Part shown: one piece after another, positions 1 through 9,318 of the stretch
Position numbering within the stretch: the stretch's first letter is position 1
Layout of the letters: every line of letters starts with the position of its first letter
From: Lepidodermella squamata
Lineage: Eukaryota; Gastrotricha
Direction of reading: 5' to 3'
Assembly (NCBI GenBank): GCA_047495785.1
Contig: JBLDXI010000017.1
Coordinates: 1,488,001 to 1,552,000, forward strand
DNA: 64,000 bases
The notes under the pieces: generated by a model
What the model saw: only the letters and a program-made list of their open reading frames with translations
Databases searched by the model: none
What the model was told of the DNA's origin: nothing
Position numbers and translations under genes: made by a program

Positions 1-67
1 TCCAAAGTCTGAAATACAAAGACAGTTTCACTTGATTTTAAGGCTTCTTTTGATTGAAGAAACTCAC

Positions 68-1283
68 CACAACCCTATTATCACCACGGGCGCCATCGAA
101 TTCGTCATCACGAGACAAGAGAGACGAGGACAAAGTCCCGCGAGCCGGATCTCTGAATCGATTCGCAACTGAAGAAATGGCTGCAATCCACTGATTTCTG
201 AAATCACATTTCAATTTAAGGTCAATCAGTTCGCAAATATTGACAATTCTTTCAGCTTTAAATTTTATGGATTATTTTGACCCAATTATGACCTCCAAAT
301 ATAAGCGCAAATGTAGCGCGCCACAGTTGTTTTAATTAACAATTCATTTCGCCTATCCGTAAAACGCATTTCTTATGCTTAACATTCTCACACCTTGAGC
401 GGCTCAAGTATAGGGCTGTTTTACTCAGGGCTTTTAAAGCTCATATCGAATAGTCGAGTAATTTTTTCTTTTCTTTATATTATTATTATTACCGTTCTTC
501 CGGGGTATCTGTGCTGAAAGTTCTTTCGACAACCGTGGTAAATTGCAGCCCCCGTACAATGAAGGTATTGGCACGAGGTCTGTCAGCTTTCATGATCTGG
601 CATCCTTTCACGGTGAAATTGTTCAACGGATCGGTGTTGTGGCCTGGGTCCGGTTTTGCTCGAAACCCGTAAAAAGTGCCGTCGCTGCGAAGGACGAAAT
701 ATCGCGGTCGCCAATTTCGTATGTGTTCACCTAGAAAATAGCCACAGTGTATAACATCAAAAACAAACAAAATTGCATTGTTCTTGTGAGCAAATAAAAT
801 AAAAATTCGCCTTATCATTTATGTTGAATAATTTATGAGCAGACAGGAGCAACTTCGAGACGCTATTGACTATATGTCAGTACAATGCGCAGTGGCTGCA
901 GCGACCTCAAATGGTTCTCGTTTCATGGGGGAAGGTATATGAGCTGGTATTGGGCTCAATGCATCTAATTACATTCTTGCAATGCAAGTATGTGATAAAT
1001 ACAGGTTTGCATTTCGCATAGACGAAAAAGTCGATAAAGATCGTTATTGTACGACGAGCGAGCTCAATTCTCTGAGTGCTCTAGAATAACTTTATTTGCT
1101 CAATTTCAGGCGACTTCAGAGCCCGAATGTGAAAAACGTCGACTAATTAATTCAATGCGTAAACATACCTCTTTTATGAAGCCAGCCTTCTTTTACCACT
1201 GTAGTATTTGCTGTGATTAAAGGCGTGGCGCCTGCAGCTGTGCTAGCTGCAGGAACCTCACCGGGAGAATTTCTCGTGGCCAT
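68..1283 (-). CDS. AKT: AKT/protein kinase B, 5' exons (PH domain), partial
   Basis: Three exons on the minus strand are visible: 1283-1169, 730-493 and 197-68. The joined N-terminus has a short leader of about 25 residues, then a complete PH domain: [11 protein letters not shown], then [43 protein letters not shown] and [13 protein letters not shown], ending in [13 protein letters not shown]. These match the AKT PH domain closely, including the Lys and Arg residues that bind PIP3. AKT is the insulin/PI3K-pathway Ser/Thr kinase recruited to the plasma membrane through this domain. Splice signals are good (donors GTATGT, GTAATA, GTGAGT; acceptors TTTTCTAG, TTTCAG). The kinase domain must lie beyond the left edge, after the donor at 67. 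The ATG at 1283-1281 is the first in frame. Family assignment is very secure; the 5' UTR is not defined. Confidence 0.95.
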
Positions 1284-3605
1284 TCAATATATTATCAATC
1301 GTAATTTCTGGAAGAAAAAATTAAAACATAGTAAACGATGACGCGACAAGTTGTCGGTTATAAAATCATATTAGTATCAATAACCGAACCGTAAGCGTGC
1401 CGCAACTACAGTGTGAAATAACCTAATCATCAACATAACGGCCATTCTTGGGCGTACAATCAAATCAGCTTAGCAAAAATCGATTAGAGCGTACACATGC
1501 TCACATTGGAAAATACTGCGAAGAGCTTCTACCAAATTTGTCCACTGGAGCGCGACGCATAAAGGCATAATGGGAGTTTTTATCGAAGATGGGTATAATC
1601 AAATTGACCATAGTCGAAATAATATTTATCTAAAATGTTATCAGTTCGGCGGCGCCATGTCATTTGAAAAAAACATGTCACTGAACGCTAAGAAGGTTTC
1701 TGACGTCAGCCGAATCAAATATATGTGGATCAGTAACAACTTGGAGCACCAGTAAAATTAGCAGTGAAATTGACCTACTTAGGGATCCGTCGACATTGAT
1801 GATTCATTGTCGGGAATTCGATTTGATTATTGAAGTCCGAAGAATTTAAAAGGAAAATCTGCAGAGCTAAAGTCTATTTTCAAGAGTCCAACTGGGCCAT
1901 ATTGAAGGAATAGATAAATCTAAAATCCTACAGTAAAACCCTGCTTTCCCACTTGGAAAAAACATCATCCGGTTTATATAGCGCTGCCAGCTTTCAATTG
2001 ACGCCGATAGATAACCAGAGGTTGGCAGTTGAAATGAAATAAGAATTAGCGCTTGAATATGAATATTGAAACGAGAAACGAGGGGTTGAAGCTCTTAGTA
2101 CAGCTCTTAGTACAGTTTAAAAAATAAACACGTTCTCATGAGACAGAAGCTATAGATATCTCATTTGCAAGACAATAACTGGCCTGAAGCCTAAACAGCA
2201 GGCATAAACTAGCATGGATAAAGCAACGGATGGGTCTAATTGTGTGTTAGTTGTCTAGTTAGAAGACGTGGATGCGAAGAATCAATGGGTAGCATGTTAA
2301 ATTTGTCCATGTCAACGCTGTGTGTTCATAAATATTTCCCGGTGGAAATTATTATGAGGCAATGCTCAAGAGAACACATTCCGTAGATTCCGTGGAAATC
2401 AGTTGCCCTACAGATCTAAAATGATCAGCAAACGGCTTAAGGATCAGGCAGCTCGAATAAATGAAATGAAGGGCACATGCACGGTGCCATTGCAGGATAA
2501 GTAACTATGATTTGGCCGTCAAAATGATGAGCAACTTTTCCATATCTACAACCAGGCTGAAATGTCTATCTATGAGCTCATGCGACAATAAATAAGGTCT
2601 CGAATGCATTCAAATTCAACAGGGTAAGCAGGGAAAGCAAGGGAAAAATTGCTATCTAGTCTCCTACGCTTCAAACTTAAAACATTGGCAAAAGTCACAC
2701 TTTCACACTTGTCAATGAAAAGCAAAACTCTATAACAAACTCTTGTTTACGGGAACGCACCCAGATTCATAGGTATTACAACTCATCACCGTGTACCGTA
2801 GTACTACAGCACTCCACTGGTTTCGGTTCTAGGTTCTAGGTACGAACGATGTTTTTTTGCGTTGCGTCTTAGCTTCTTCCCGCTTAAACGACAGAAAAAA
2901 ACAAGCTAAAAATTACAAAATAAATTCTAGAGAGCAAAAACCTTTCATAAAATATGCTAACCTTTGTATCAAAAGGAATAAATAACATTTTCTGTGAAAA
3001 TTTTCAAGCAGGCACGTGGTCCTCATAAGTAGGTCGTTACAGAAATCGGTGATGATTTCAGGCTGGCGCATGAGCAGCCGGTTGTGGTGAGTAAAGTCTT
3101 TCTTGGGTCCCACTTTTATTGTTGTCGTGGCGGCAGACGCGTCTAGAATCATCCAGGACCAACTCATCTTTCAGCATTTTCGCATGACCTTATTTGTTGA
3201 TGGATGGACGACAAATTCTGCGGTACCAAAATCCAAAATTAAAGAGTGAGGTGAATACTTGTGCAAGGAATATATTTGGAATAGATCCGAATAGGCTGTG
3301 GTGCTTTCATATTCCCTTGATAGGAGCGGATAGAAATTTAATCCGCTTGCATTAATGCTCTGATAACCGTAAAGAGCTTATCGCAACACATTAGTTAGTT
3401 TATTGAGCATGGTTTTGTAATTTTTGACTTGCCATCAATGATTTCAGAGACTTTTTGAGTTAGACTGCTTAATTAGCTGTTGATAGCCATAATATTTGCA
3501 TGAATAAGAGCAATATTTAATTTTATTTGAGATTGGTATTTATATCCATAACGGAGCACAGACTTTCGTACTTGATCAAAAGGTATTTTTGCGCTAGTGA
3601 GGTTC
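1284..3605. other. intergenic, AKT upstream region
   Basis: No gene can be supported in these 2.3 kb. Short open frames at 1570-1755 (+) and 2913-3167 (-) match no family I recognise and lack convincing splice context. The region should contain the AKT promoter (minus strand) and the EAPP promoter (plus strand). A short direct repeat of the type CTCTTAGTACAG occurs twice near 2092-2115. Confidence 0.4.
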
Positions 3606-4604
3606 ATGAGTTTCCATTATTATAATTACTACGATGACGACAGTGATGCCGAGGAAGATAATGCATCCGAAAGGTATTCTACCTTATCTAATGTAAAATA
3701 TTTTATTCATGAGTTGCGTTGAAGCTCCAGTGATGGAATTGGGGTTCCTGATGACATCGTCCTATCGGACGGTGCAACAGGTGGCAAAAGACGATTTCGA
3801 TTAGAAAAGCCGCGCAGTCGAAGCTCTAGCCGTGAGAGCGCACATATTCGTAGTTCAGCAGAATCGGCCAATCCGGAAAATACTTCTAGTGCATCTGGAA
3901 TAGAAGATGACATGGAAAGAGAATTGAATGAAACTTTGCGTGAAGCTCAAGCGGAGTATCATCGACAGATCGGGACTGATAACCCACCGAATAATAATGT
4001 TACCGCGATTGTCAAGTCAGATCCTTCAAAAGATGTCGCTAAGAAAAAATACGATGACATTTACTTCGATTCTGACGAAGAGGACGGCGCCGCAAATACG
4101 CAACGAACTGTCAAATCGAATGACGAACTGTTCTACGATCCCGATATGGATGACGCTGATTCCAAGTGGATGGATAAAATTCGGAGACAATATCAAGCTC
4201 CTATTCAGAATCCCACTGGGCAAGGTGCATCTGATCAATCAAAAGCCGCTCCATTGCCTAACAGTGATGCAGTTCTTAATTGTCCCGCATGTATGTCTCT
4301 GCTTTGCGTGGATTGTCAACGACACGAACTTTACTCGCATCAATACCGGGCAATGTTTGTGTTCAATTGTAAAATCGACCGTGAACAACCGATGAAATAC
4401 TCTGAAAAAGGCCCAAAATCAGCCCCGGCGCGTAAATCGCGAAAACGTGCTCATCAAGAAGCCTCCTCTTCATCAGACGCTCCCTCCTCAAGCCAAGGCG
4501 ACTTGTATTGCCCGGTTCATTGCAAAGTCTGCAACACGTGCGTTGCAATGTTTGATACCGATGAGGTCTATCATTTCTTCAACGTCCTTGCCAGTCATTC
4601 CTAA
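3606..4604 (+). CDS. EAPP: E2F-associated phosphoprotein (EAPP)
   Basis: Two exons, 3606-3673 and 3725-4604, give 315 residues. The N-terminus is acidic (YYDDDSDAEED). The middle contains KKYDDIYFDSDEED and NDELFYDPDMDD. The C-terminal half has the family signature PNSDAVLNCPACMSLLCVDC and ends in DEVYHFFNVLASHS, which is the conserved EAPP terminus. Paired CxxC motifs (CPAC, CVDC, CPVHC, CNTC) suggest a zinc-ribbon-like fold. In mammals EAPP is a nuclear protein that binds E2F and modulates cell-cycle transcription. The 51-bp intron has two possible acceptors, after 3724 (GTTGAAG) or after 3730 (CTCCAG), both in frame and differing by two serines. The stop is followed after about 85-100 bp by an acceptor and the DDX28 start. 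Confidence 0.93.
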
Positions 4605-4718
4605 TTTAAAATGGATCTTTCAAGTTCACTCCACTTTTTATATTCGGTGAATTGAATATTTCGATAGAAAAATAATGAATAATTTACAGATGTGCTTGAT
4701 TATGTAGATATTTTACAA
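4605..4718 (+). promoter_or_regulatory. EAPP-DDX28 intercistronic region with splice acceptors
   Basis: Only 114 bp separate the EAPP stop from the DDX28 ATG. TTTACAG ends at 4689 and a second possible acceptor (ATGTAG) at 4707. The second would make the ATG at 4719 the first start; the first would leave a five-codon upstream frame. I see no TATA box or AATAAA. The arrangement resembles an operon in which the downstream messenger is made by trans-splicing, but this is inference. Confidence 0.4.
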
Positions 4719-7700
4719 ATGCTTCTCAAATTGCTGCGCGGAGCCACGCGTTTTGGATGTCGCTGCAAAAGTTCTCAATCTTCCAGCGCGGCTTTTGGCT
4801 TTGAGGAAGTCCACAATGACGAAAATTCAACACTGACTCGAATAACAACGCCGCAACGCATGGATGACACAATTAGACGGCGGCTTGTGTCCCGCCAATT
4901 GCAAGAAGCTGAAGGTGAAAGAAGGCGAAGACTCGGCACTCCGATAATAGCATGTTCCAGACCTGCCTATAATTTGTACAAAGGTCGCCAAACTTGGTCG
5001 AAAACCACACCAATTACAACACTGGCATCTCATGGTTGGAAAAATATGAGGTCTAAGGGTGATCAATTTACGATAAATGCTTTCAGCAAACGTGATTTTT
5101 TCTTGAAATCGGAGAAAGATGATTCGGACACCATCACCTTTTCAAGTCTTTCTGCCATAAGTCCCAAAATTTCCGATTGTCTGAGTTCAAAATTCGAGAT
5201 AAATCGCATGACTAATATACAAGAATTGGTTATTCCATCGATATTGCGCGGCGATAACGTTCAGTTTGCGTCTGAAAACGGTTCTGGCAAAACTCTTGCT
5301 TATTTAATTCCGCTGGCTCAACTTTCTATGGAATCAAGTGGCCATTCAGTCATTCTAGTTCCTGGGCGGGAGCTTGTCGGCCAGGTTTCGAGAATAATTC
5401 AGCATATGAATCTCCCGTTTTTCAATGATTCGAATGTAACTGTCACAACACCCCTCACTTTCCTGAGAAACTTCGACGAAACTCGAGATGTCAAGCATTT
5501 AGTTGTTGATGACGCTGATACGTTGCTAGACGATAGTTTTGCAAAATCCGTCGGTGATGTTTTCAATATTTGGTCCGAGAGCGAGCAAAAACCGCAAGTG
5601 ATTTTTGCCTCGGCGACGCTGCCAACTGCTTTAACCGAAGTTGTTGGACGCTATTTTTCTGGCATTGACTTTGTGTCGTTGACAACTAAGCGAATCCATC
5701 GTCTTCCTTCGCACGTTTCGCACAAATTCATCCGATGCGGACCTTCTCAAAAAAGCGGTGAGTGATATTTTTCAGTAATATAATGCATCTAATGGCCCGG
5801 TTGATTCTGTTTGTCGTGGAACGTGAAGATTCTAAATAACTAATGAACTATTATCAAGATCGTAAAATCAGAAAAAAAATCGGTCTGATCTGATAAAATA
5901 AGTCGACTGTAGCGCAGAAATTTTGGTAAATCGTGCGCTTGGTTCGCAATATTCTGATGTGGTCTAATGCACAAAATTGCGCAGAATTTATTTGATTTTG
6001 TTTTTTTTTCCTGCTTTTTGCACCTTTTGCTGCGTTAATCACGCTTTGAAGCCTGCTACTTGCAGGGGACCCGGTAAAATTCTAAACATACCGCAAAATT
6101 AAAAAATCTAAACTAATGTGTTTTTCGTGGTTCATTGATTAAATTCAATGTTGTGAGGTTGTGTATGAATAGTGGAAGATCCTCCCGACGCTTCTGTTCG
6201 CTTCTGTTCGACGGATATTCCTAAATCGGAGTTCAGTTACAAATTGAAAAAAATGAATATACTTGCAGCAACCTTGAGGCACATTTGGCGACACTGAATA
6301 GATGAAGTGGAGTTCAGATGAGGAATTGTTCCCAATTTGCAAGCTTCTGGATAATTCTTTGGTACAAAACTATTAGGCACCATCTTCCCTCTGTTTTCTA
6401 ATGGTTGGTATTCTTTCCCTTGAGCCTGACCTATAATTTGGTCGAATATTTGAATATTTACGGTACATCTACCGTTCAAAAAGACTTTTGTCTTGGGCCA
6501 ATTTTCGATATTGCAGAAGGCAAGATGCAATAAAAACGGCTCCATTTGAACAAAAATCAGACGATGTTGTGAAGTTTGCGATTAGCGCAATGCGCATGCT
6601 CGATATCTTCGAATATTAAAATGTTGGCTGATGCAAATATAAATCCAAGAAATTAATTAGCAAATACGAAACATACCTGGAATTCGGTGACATGGATATG
6701 ACAAACGACACGACCGAATATCTGACGCTTGACGATGTCGTTGAGAATTTCTTTCAATTTCAACCGAAACACTCTTGCGCACAGATCGGGTCGATCTGAC
6801 GCCTCTTCACTGACTTTTCTGACGGCTCTTAGAGATTTCACGCTTGTAACACCGTTAGAAGTTAACATTCGTTAATTTGGCGTACCTTAAGTACTACCTT
6901 AAGTGGTGTCAATTTCGACTGATCCAACATTTTTTATTTCGAGCTTCGCTGCCCCTTCCAAAACTGTCACCATGGGAGCCAAGACCGAAAGGATTTCTCG
7001 TCTGCCATCCGACTTCCAGTGGTCGCATACTATCGTACACTTTTCGCACGATTTTACGCCCGCTCCTGCAGCAAGTTGTAACATGTGATCCATTTAAGCG
7101 GTTCAGCCGGATAACAGACTTTAGAAATTATACTTGCTCACTGGGTCTCGGCGAGCACCAATTTGAAAAGATGAATTAATGAGAGTGAGATGACTAAAAA
7201 ATAATGGCCGTATTTGCATGCGGTTATTTCGGTTAATACCACGGTTCTAGCGACCGGCGAACCGAACTCGGTTATTTTTTAACCGCGGCATCTCTACCCC
7301 GAGTTACGAACCAGCTCCTTCTGAAATTAAGGGATAGCCATATAATTGTATTTATGTGCCATTTCAAAATCGAAGATAGCAGAATGCGAAAATTGTCAGC
7401 ATTTTCACCTTTTTTACATCGCAAAACCGATGAGCACTGTGGCGAAAATATTAAAATACGTGAAAATGTTAAAAAGTAGTTGGCAATTTCGATTCCTCAT
7501 TATCATGCAATATTATCGCAATAATCAGGAAAAATTTAAAATTTCGCATTGTTATTCCCCATAGTCTTCGCCTGCATATCATTTCTGGGTGTTGAAGTTC
7601 ACCAAAAGGGCTCGAGAGCTCTAGACTTATTTTCACTGGCTGAATTTATTCAATGATCTACCAATATTATTATCTATTTTCCTTTATTTAGAATTGATAG

Positions 7701-8305
7701 TCCAGCTGGTGCGAAAAGTTCGAAATTCGCCTGTGATTGTTTTCTGCAACAAAGCCCCAGCCGTAACCTACGTCGTTCATCAACTGATCGAAAACGGCAT
7801 TCCAGCTGAAAACATAGCCGCTCTTGAAGGCCGCATGCCGGGCGAGGAGCGTGATGCGCAGTGGAACGCCTTCAAAACCGGTCAACGGTCAATTCTAGTC
7901 GCAACCGATCTGGCATCGCGCGGACTAGACACGCCTCATGTTCGGCACGTCATTAATTTCGACATGCCTCGGCAAGTTTCCGACTACCTGCATCGATCGG
8001 GAAGACTCGGCCGAGCTTGCCCGGTGGCAACCAGCGCGAATTATCTGGTTACGAGTTTGGTTACTTACCCTGCGGACGTTGAACTGGTTTGGCAGTTGGA
8101 AGGCGCGGCTCGGCGGGCGGCTTCGGGTGCGCCCGAAACGCCGCTGCCAGATGTGGACGCGAACATCAAGCGGCAACTCGTTCAACTGCAGCAACAGCGC
8201 GAATTAGCCGCCGAAAATGCGCAGCGAGATGATGAAACCGAAGCTCCGCTGCCTTTTCCACGCAAGTTTTTCGGCGACTCGAACGACGAAATTTTTACGA
8301 AATGA
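4719..8305 (+). CDS. DDX28: mitochondrial DEAD-box RNA helicase, DDX28-like
   Basis: Two exons, 4719-5757 and 7692-8305, encode about 550 residues (human DDX28 is about 540). I chose ATG 4719 because it yields a basic, leucine-rich N-terminus (MLLKLLRGATRFGCRCKSS) typical of a mitochondrial targeting peptide. Helicase motifs appear in order: a Q-like motif TNIQELVIPSIL, Walker A ENGSGKT, motif Ib TPLTFL, motif II VVDDAD, motif III SAT, motif IV VIVFCNK, motif V ATDLASRGLD, and motif VI HRSGRLGR. VVDDADTLLDDSF resembles the DDX28 VVDEADTLLDESF stretch, so the family call is good. Motif II reads DDAD instead of DEAD. DDX28 assists assembly of the mitochondrial large ribosomal subunit. The 1934-bp intron is unusually long for this window and contains transposon relics. 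Confidence 0.87.
6237..6545 (-). other. unidentified open frame inside the DDX28 intron
   Basis: An uninterrupted minus-strand frame of about 100 codons lies just downstream, in minus orientation, of the Helitron relic. It has a protein-like composition with segments such as NIENWPKTKVFLNGRC and YQPLENRGKMVPNSFVPKNY. I do not recognise a family. It could be a later part of the same mobile element, a captured gene fragment, or chance. Confidence 0.25.
6590..6800 (-). mobile_element. Helitron Rep/helicase-like domain relic
   Basis: At 6799-6677 on the minus strand the translation contains SDRPDLCARVFRLKLKEIL followed by a stretch ending GRVVCHIHVTEFQ. This is the characteristic segment just before the HUH catalytic motif of Helitron transposases (usually ...VIEFQKRGLPHAH). 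The frame then reaches CAG|GTATGT, which looks like a splice donor. About 60 bp further on, HAHCA can be read at 6612-6592, consistent with the decayed HUH motif. Upstream and downstream sequence is interrupted by stops, so this is a non-functional fragment. It lies antisense within the DDX28 intron. Confidence 0.7.
7195..7302. repeat. possible hAT-like element end
   Basis: The stretch contains alternating CGGTTA/AACCGA blocks and ends in AACCGCGGCATCTCTACC. Read on the minus strand this begins GGTAGAGATGCCGCGGTT, which resembles hAT-type termini. I could not find the matching other end within the intron, so this may be a single truncated end. Confidence 0.3.
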
Positions 8306-8350
8306 ACATTATATTTGGGACATTCTATTTTTTAAGCTGCCTCTTCGGTA

Positions 8351-8425
8351 GCCAGTTTCCATCGTGTGTATCTCGGACTGTACTTTTTTACTGATTAAAA
8401 TTCTGAGATCAGGGTGAAAACTGGC
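8351..8425 (+). ncRNA. bantam/miR-58/80-family microRNA hairpin 1
   Basis: A 75-nt imperfect hairpin. The 5' arm starts GCCAGTTTCCATCG and the 3' arm ends in TGAGATCAGGGTGAAAACTG plus GC. The predicted mature 3p strand is 8404-8425. It starts with UGAGAUC, the bantam seed, and ends with the GUGAAAACUGGC block shared by all four hairpins. The arms pair GCCAGTTT with AAACTGGC and ATCTC with GAGAT, with a small bulge between. It begins 45 bp after the DDX28 stop codon and so may lie in that transcript's 3' UTR or in an independent primary transcript. Bantam family members are 3p microRNAs found in protostomes; in flies bantam promotes growth and blocks apoptosis. Confidence 0.88.
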
Positions 8426-8540
8426 CATGAAACAGGCTTAATCGGCTTTTATTGAAAGAATCAACTTTTTAAGCTGGACTTTTTAAAATGTGTGCAATTT
8501 TAATATTTCCTTTTTATTTCCAATCATGCAACACACGACA

Positions 8541-8627
8541 GTCGGTTCTCACCGTGCATCTCTGACTTGATTTATTCATCTGCTATTTCCGGCGAGAAAA
8601 GTGTCTGAGATCAAGGTGAAAACTGGC
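8541..8627 (+). ncRNA. bantam/miR-58/80-family microRNA hairpin 2
   Basis: An 87-nt hairpin. The 5' arm is GTCGGTTCTCACCGTGCATC followed by TCTGAC; the mature 3p strand is 8606-8627 and starts TGAGATCAAGG. Pairing is nearly continuous, with a C/A mismatch, one T/T mismatch, and a small mismatch and single-base bulge at the centre, as in hairpin 3. The seed and 3' block are identical to those of hairpin 1. This copy is close to the C. elegans miR-81/82 pattern (UGAGAUCAUCGUGAAAGC). Confidence 0.9.
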
Positions 8628-9093
8628 CGCCGTTTTTGTTCCGGTTCCGATGAACAGCAGTGATTTTTTGCTGAAGGCCGATCACGCCACCATTTTAGCT
8701 GCTCAGTGCAAAGCAATTTCGGACAGATTTTTTGCAGTGGTTGCTGCGTAGCTGTTTTTGTTTTCGACGGCGACACAGGGCCTAATTAGGTTGATCAGAG
8801 CCGACCCAGCCGCTGCGACCCAGAAAAAAATCGGTCACAGGGCGCGGCGTGTGGACTTATTATTACTCGAACGTCAGCAATTATTACGAACACGCCGCTC
8901 GCGTTTCGAAAAGCACGTTGCACACATCACATTCGACCACGCCACGTGTCGTTTAAAAGTGCGCAGTCAAACACACAGATTCGTCATTCGTCTTTTTGCC
9001 TCGATAAATCGCAAATCATTTTGCTACTGTCGCGACAAATCGCGGACCAGTATTTTTGCCTCTCGACTATCATAACAGCTTAGCTGTCAGCCT

Positions 9094-9169
9094 GTCGGTT
9101 TTCACCTTGCATCTGGGACGGAAATTCCTAGCGATTTCACAACTGTCTGAGATCAAAGTGAAAACTGGC
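9094..9169 (+). ncRNA. bantam/miR-58/80-family microRNA hairpin 3
   Basis: A 76-nt hairpin. The 5' arm starts GTCGGTTTTCACCTTGCATC and the mature 3p strand is 9148-9169, beginning TGAGATCAAAG. GTTTTCAC pairs with GTGAAAAC, and ATCT with AGAT, with a single bulged C. It lies 466 bp after hairpin 2; I found no further copy of the seed in that gap. Confidence 0.9.
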
Positions 9170-9252
9170 TGGTGTCAGTTATTTCAATAAGGTAGCGGTA
9201 TTTAAAATTTCACATTTTATTGTTACAGTTTTCAGTTCTGATCAAAATGTTT

Positions 9253-9318
9253 GTCGGTTTTCTCTTGGTCCATCTCGGATGTGTTGTAAATCAGTCTGAG
9301 ATCTGAGTGAGAACTGGC
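9253..9318 (+). ncRNA. bantam/miR-58/80-family microRNA hairpin 4
   Basis: A 66-nt hairpin with a shorter loop. The 5' arm starts GTCGGTTTTCTCTTGG and the mature 3p strand is 9297-9318, beginning TGAGATCTGAG. It is the most diverged copy: the seed is unchanged, the middle differs (CUGAGUGAG in place of CAAGGUGAA), and the 3' end is still AACUGGC. Compensating changes are visible in the opposite arm. Seed constancy with drift in the middle is what selection on a microRNA family predicts. Confidence 0.85.

Noticed and set aside
2913-3167. 84-codon minus-strand frame
   Set aside because: No recognisable family and no reliable splice or promoter context.
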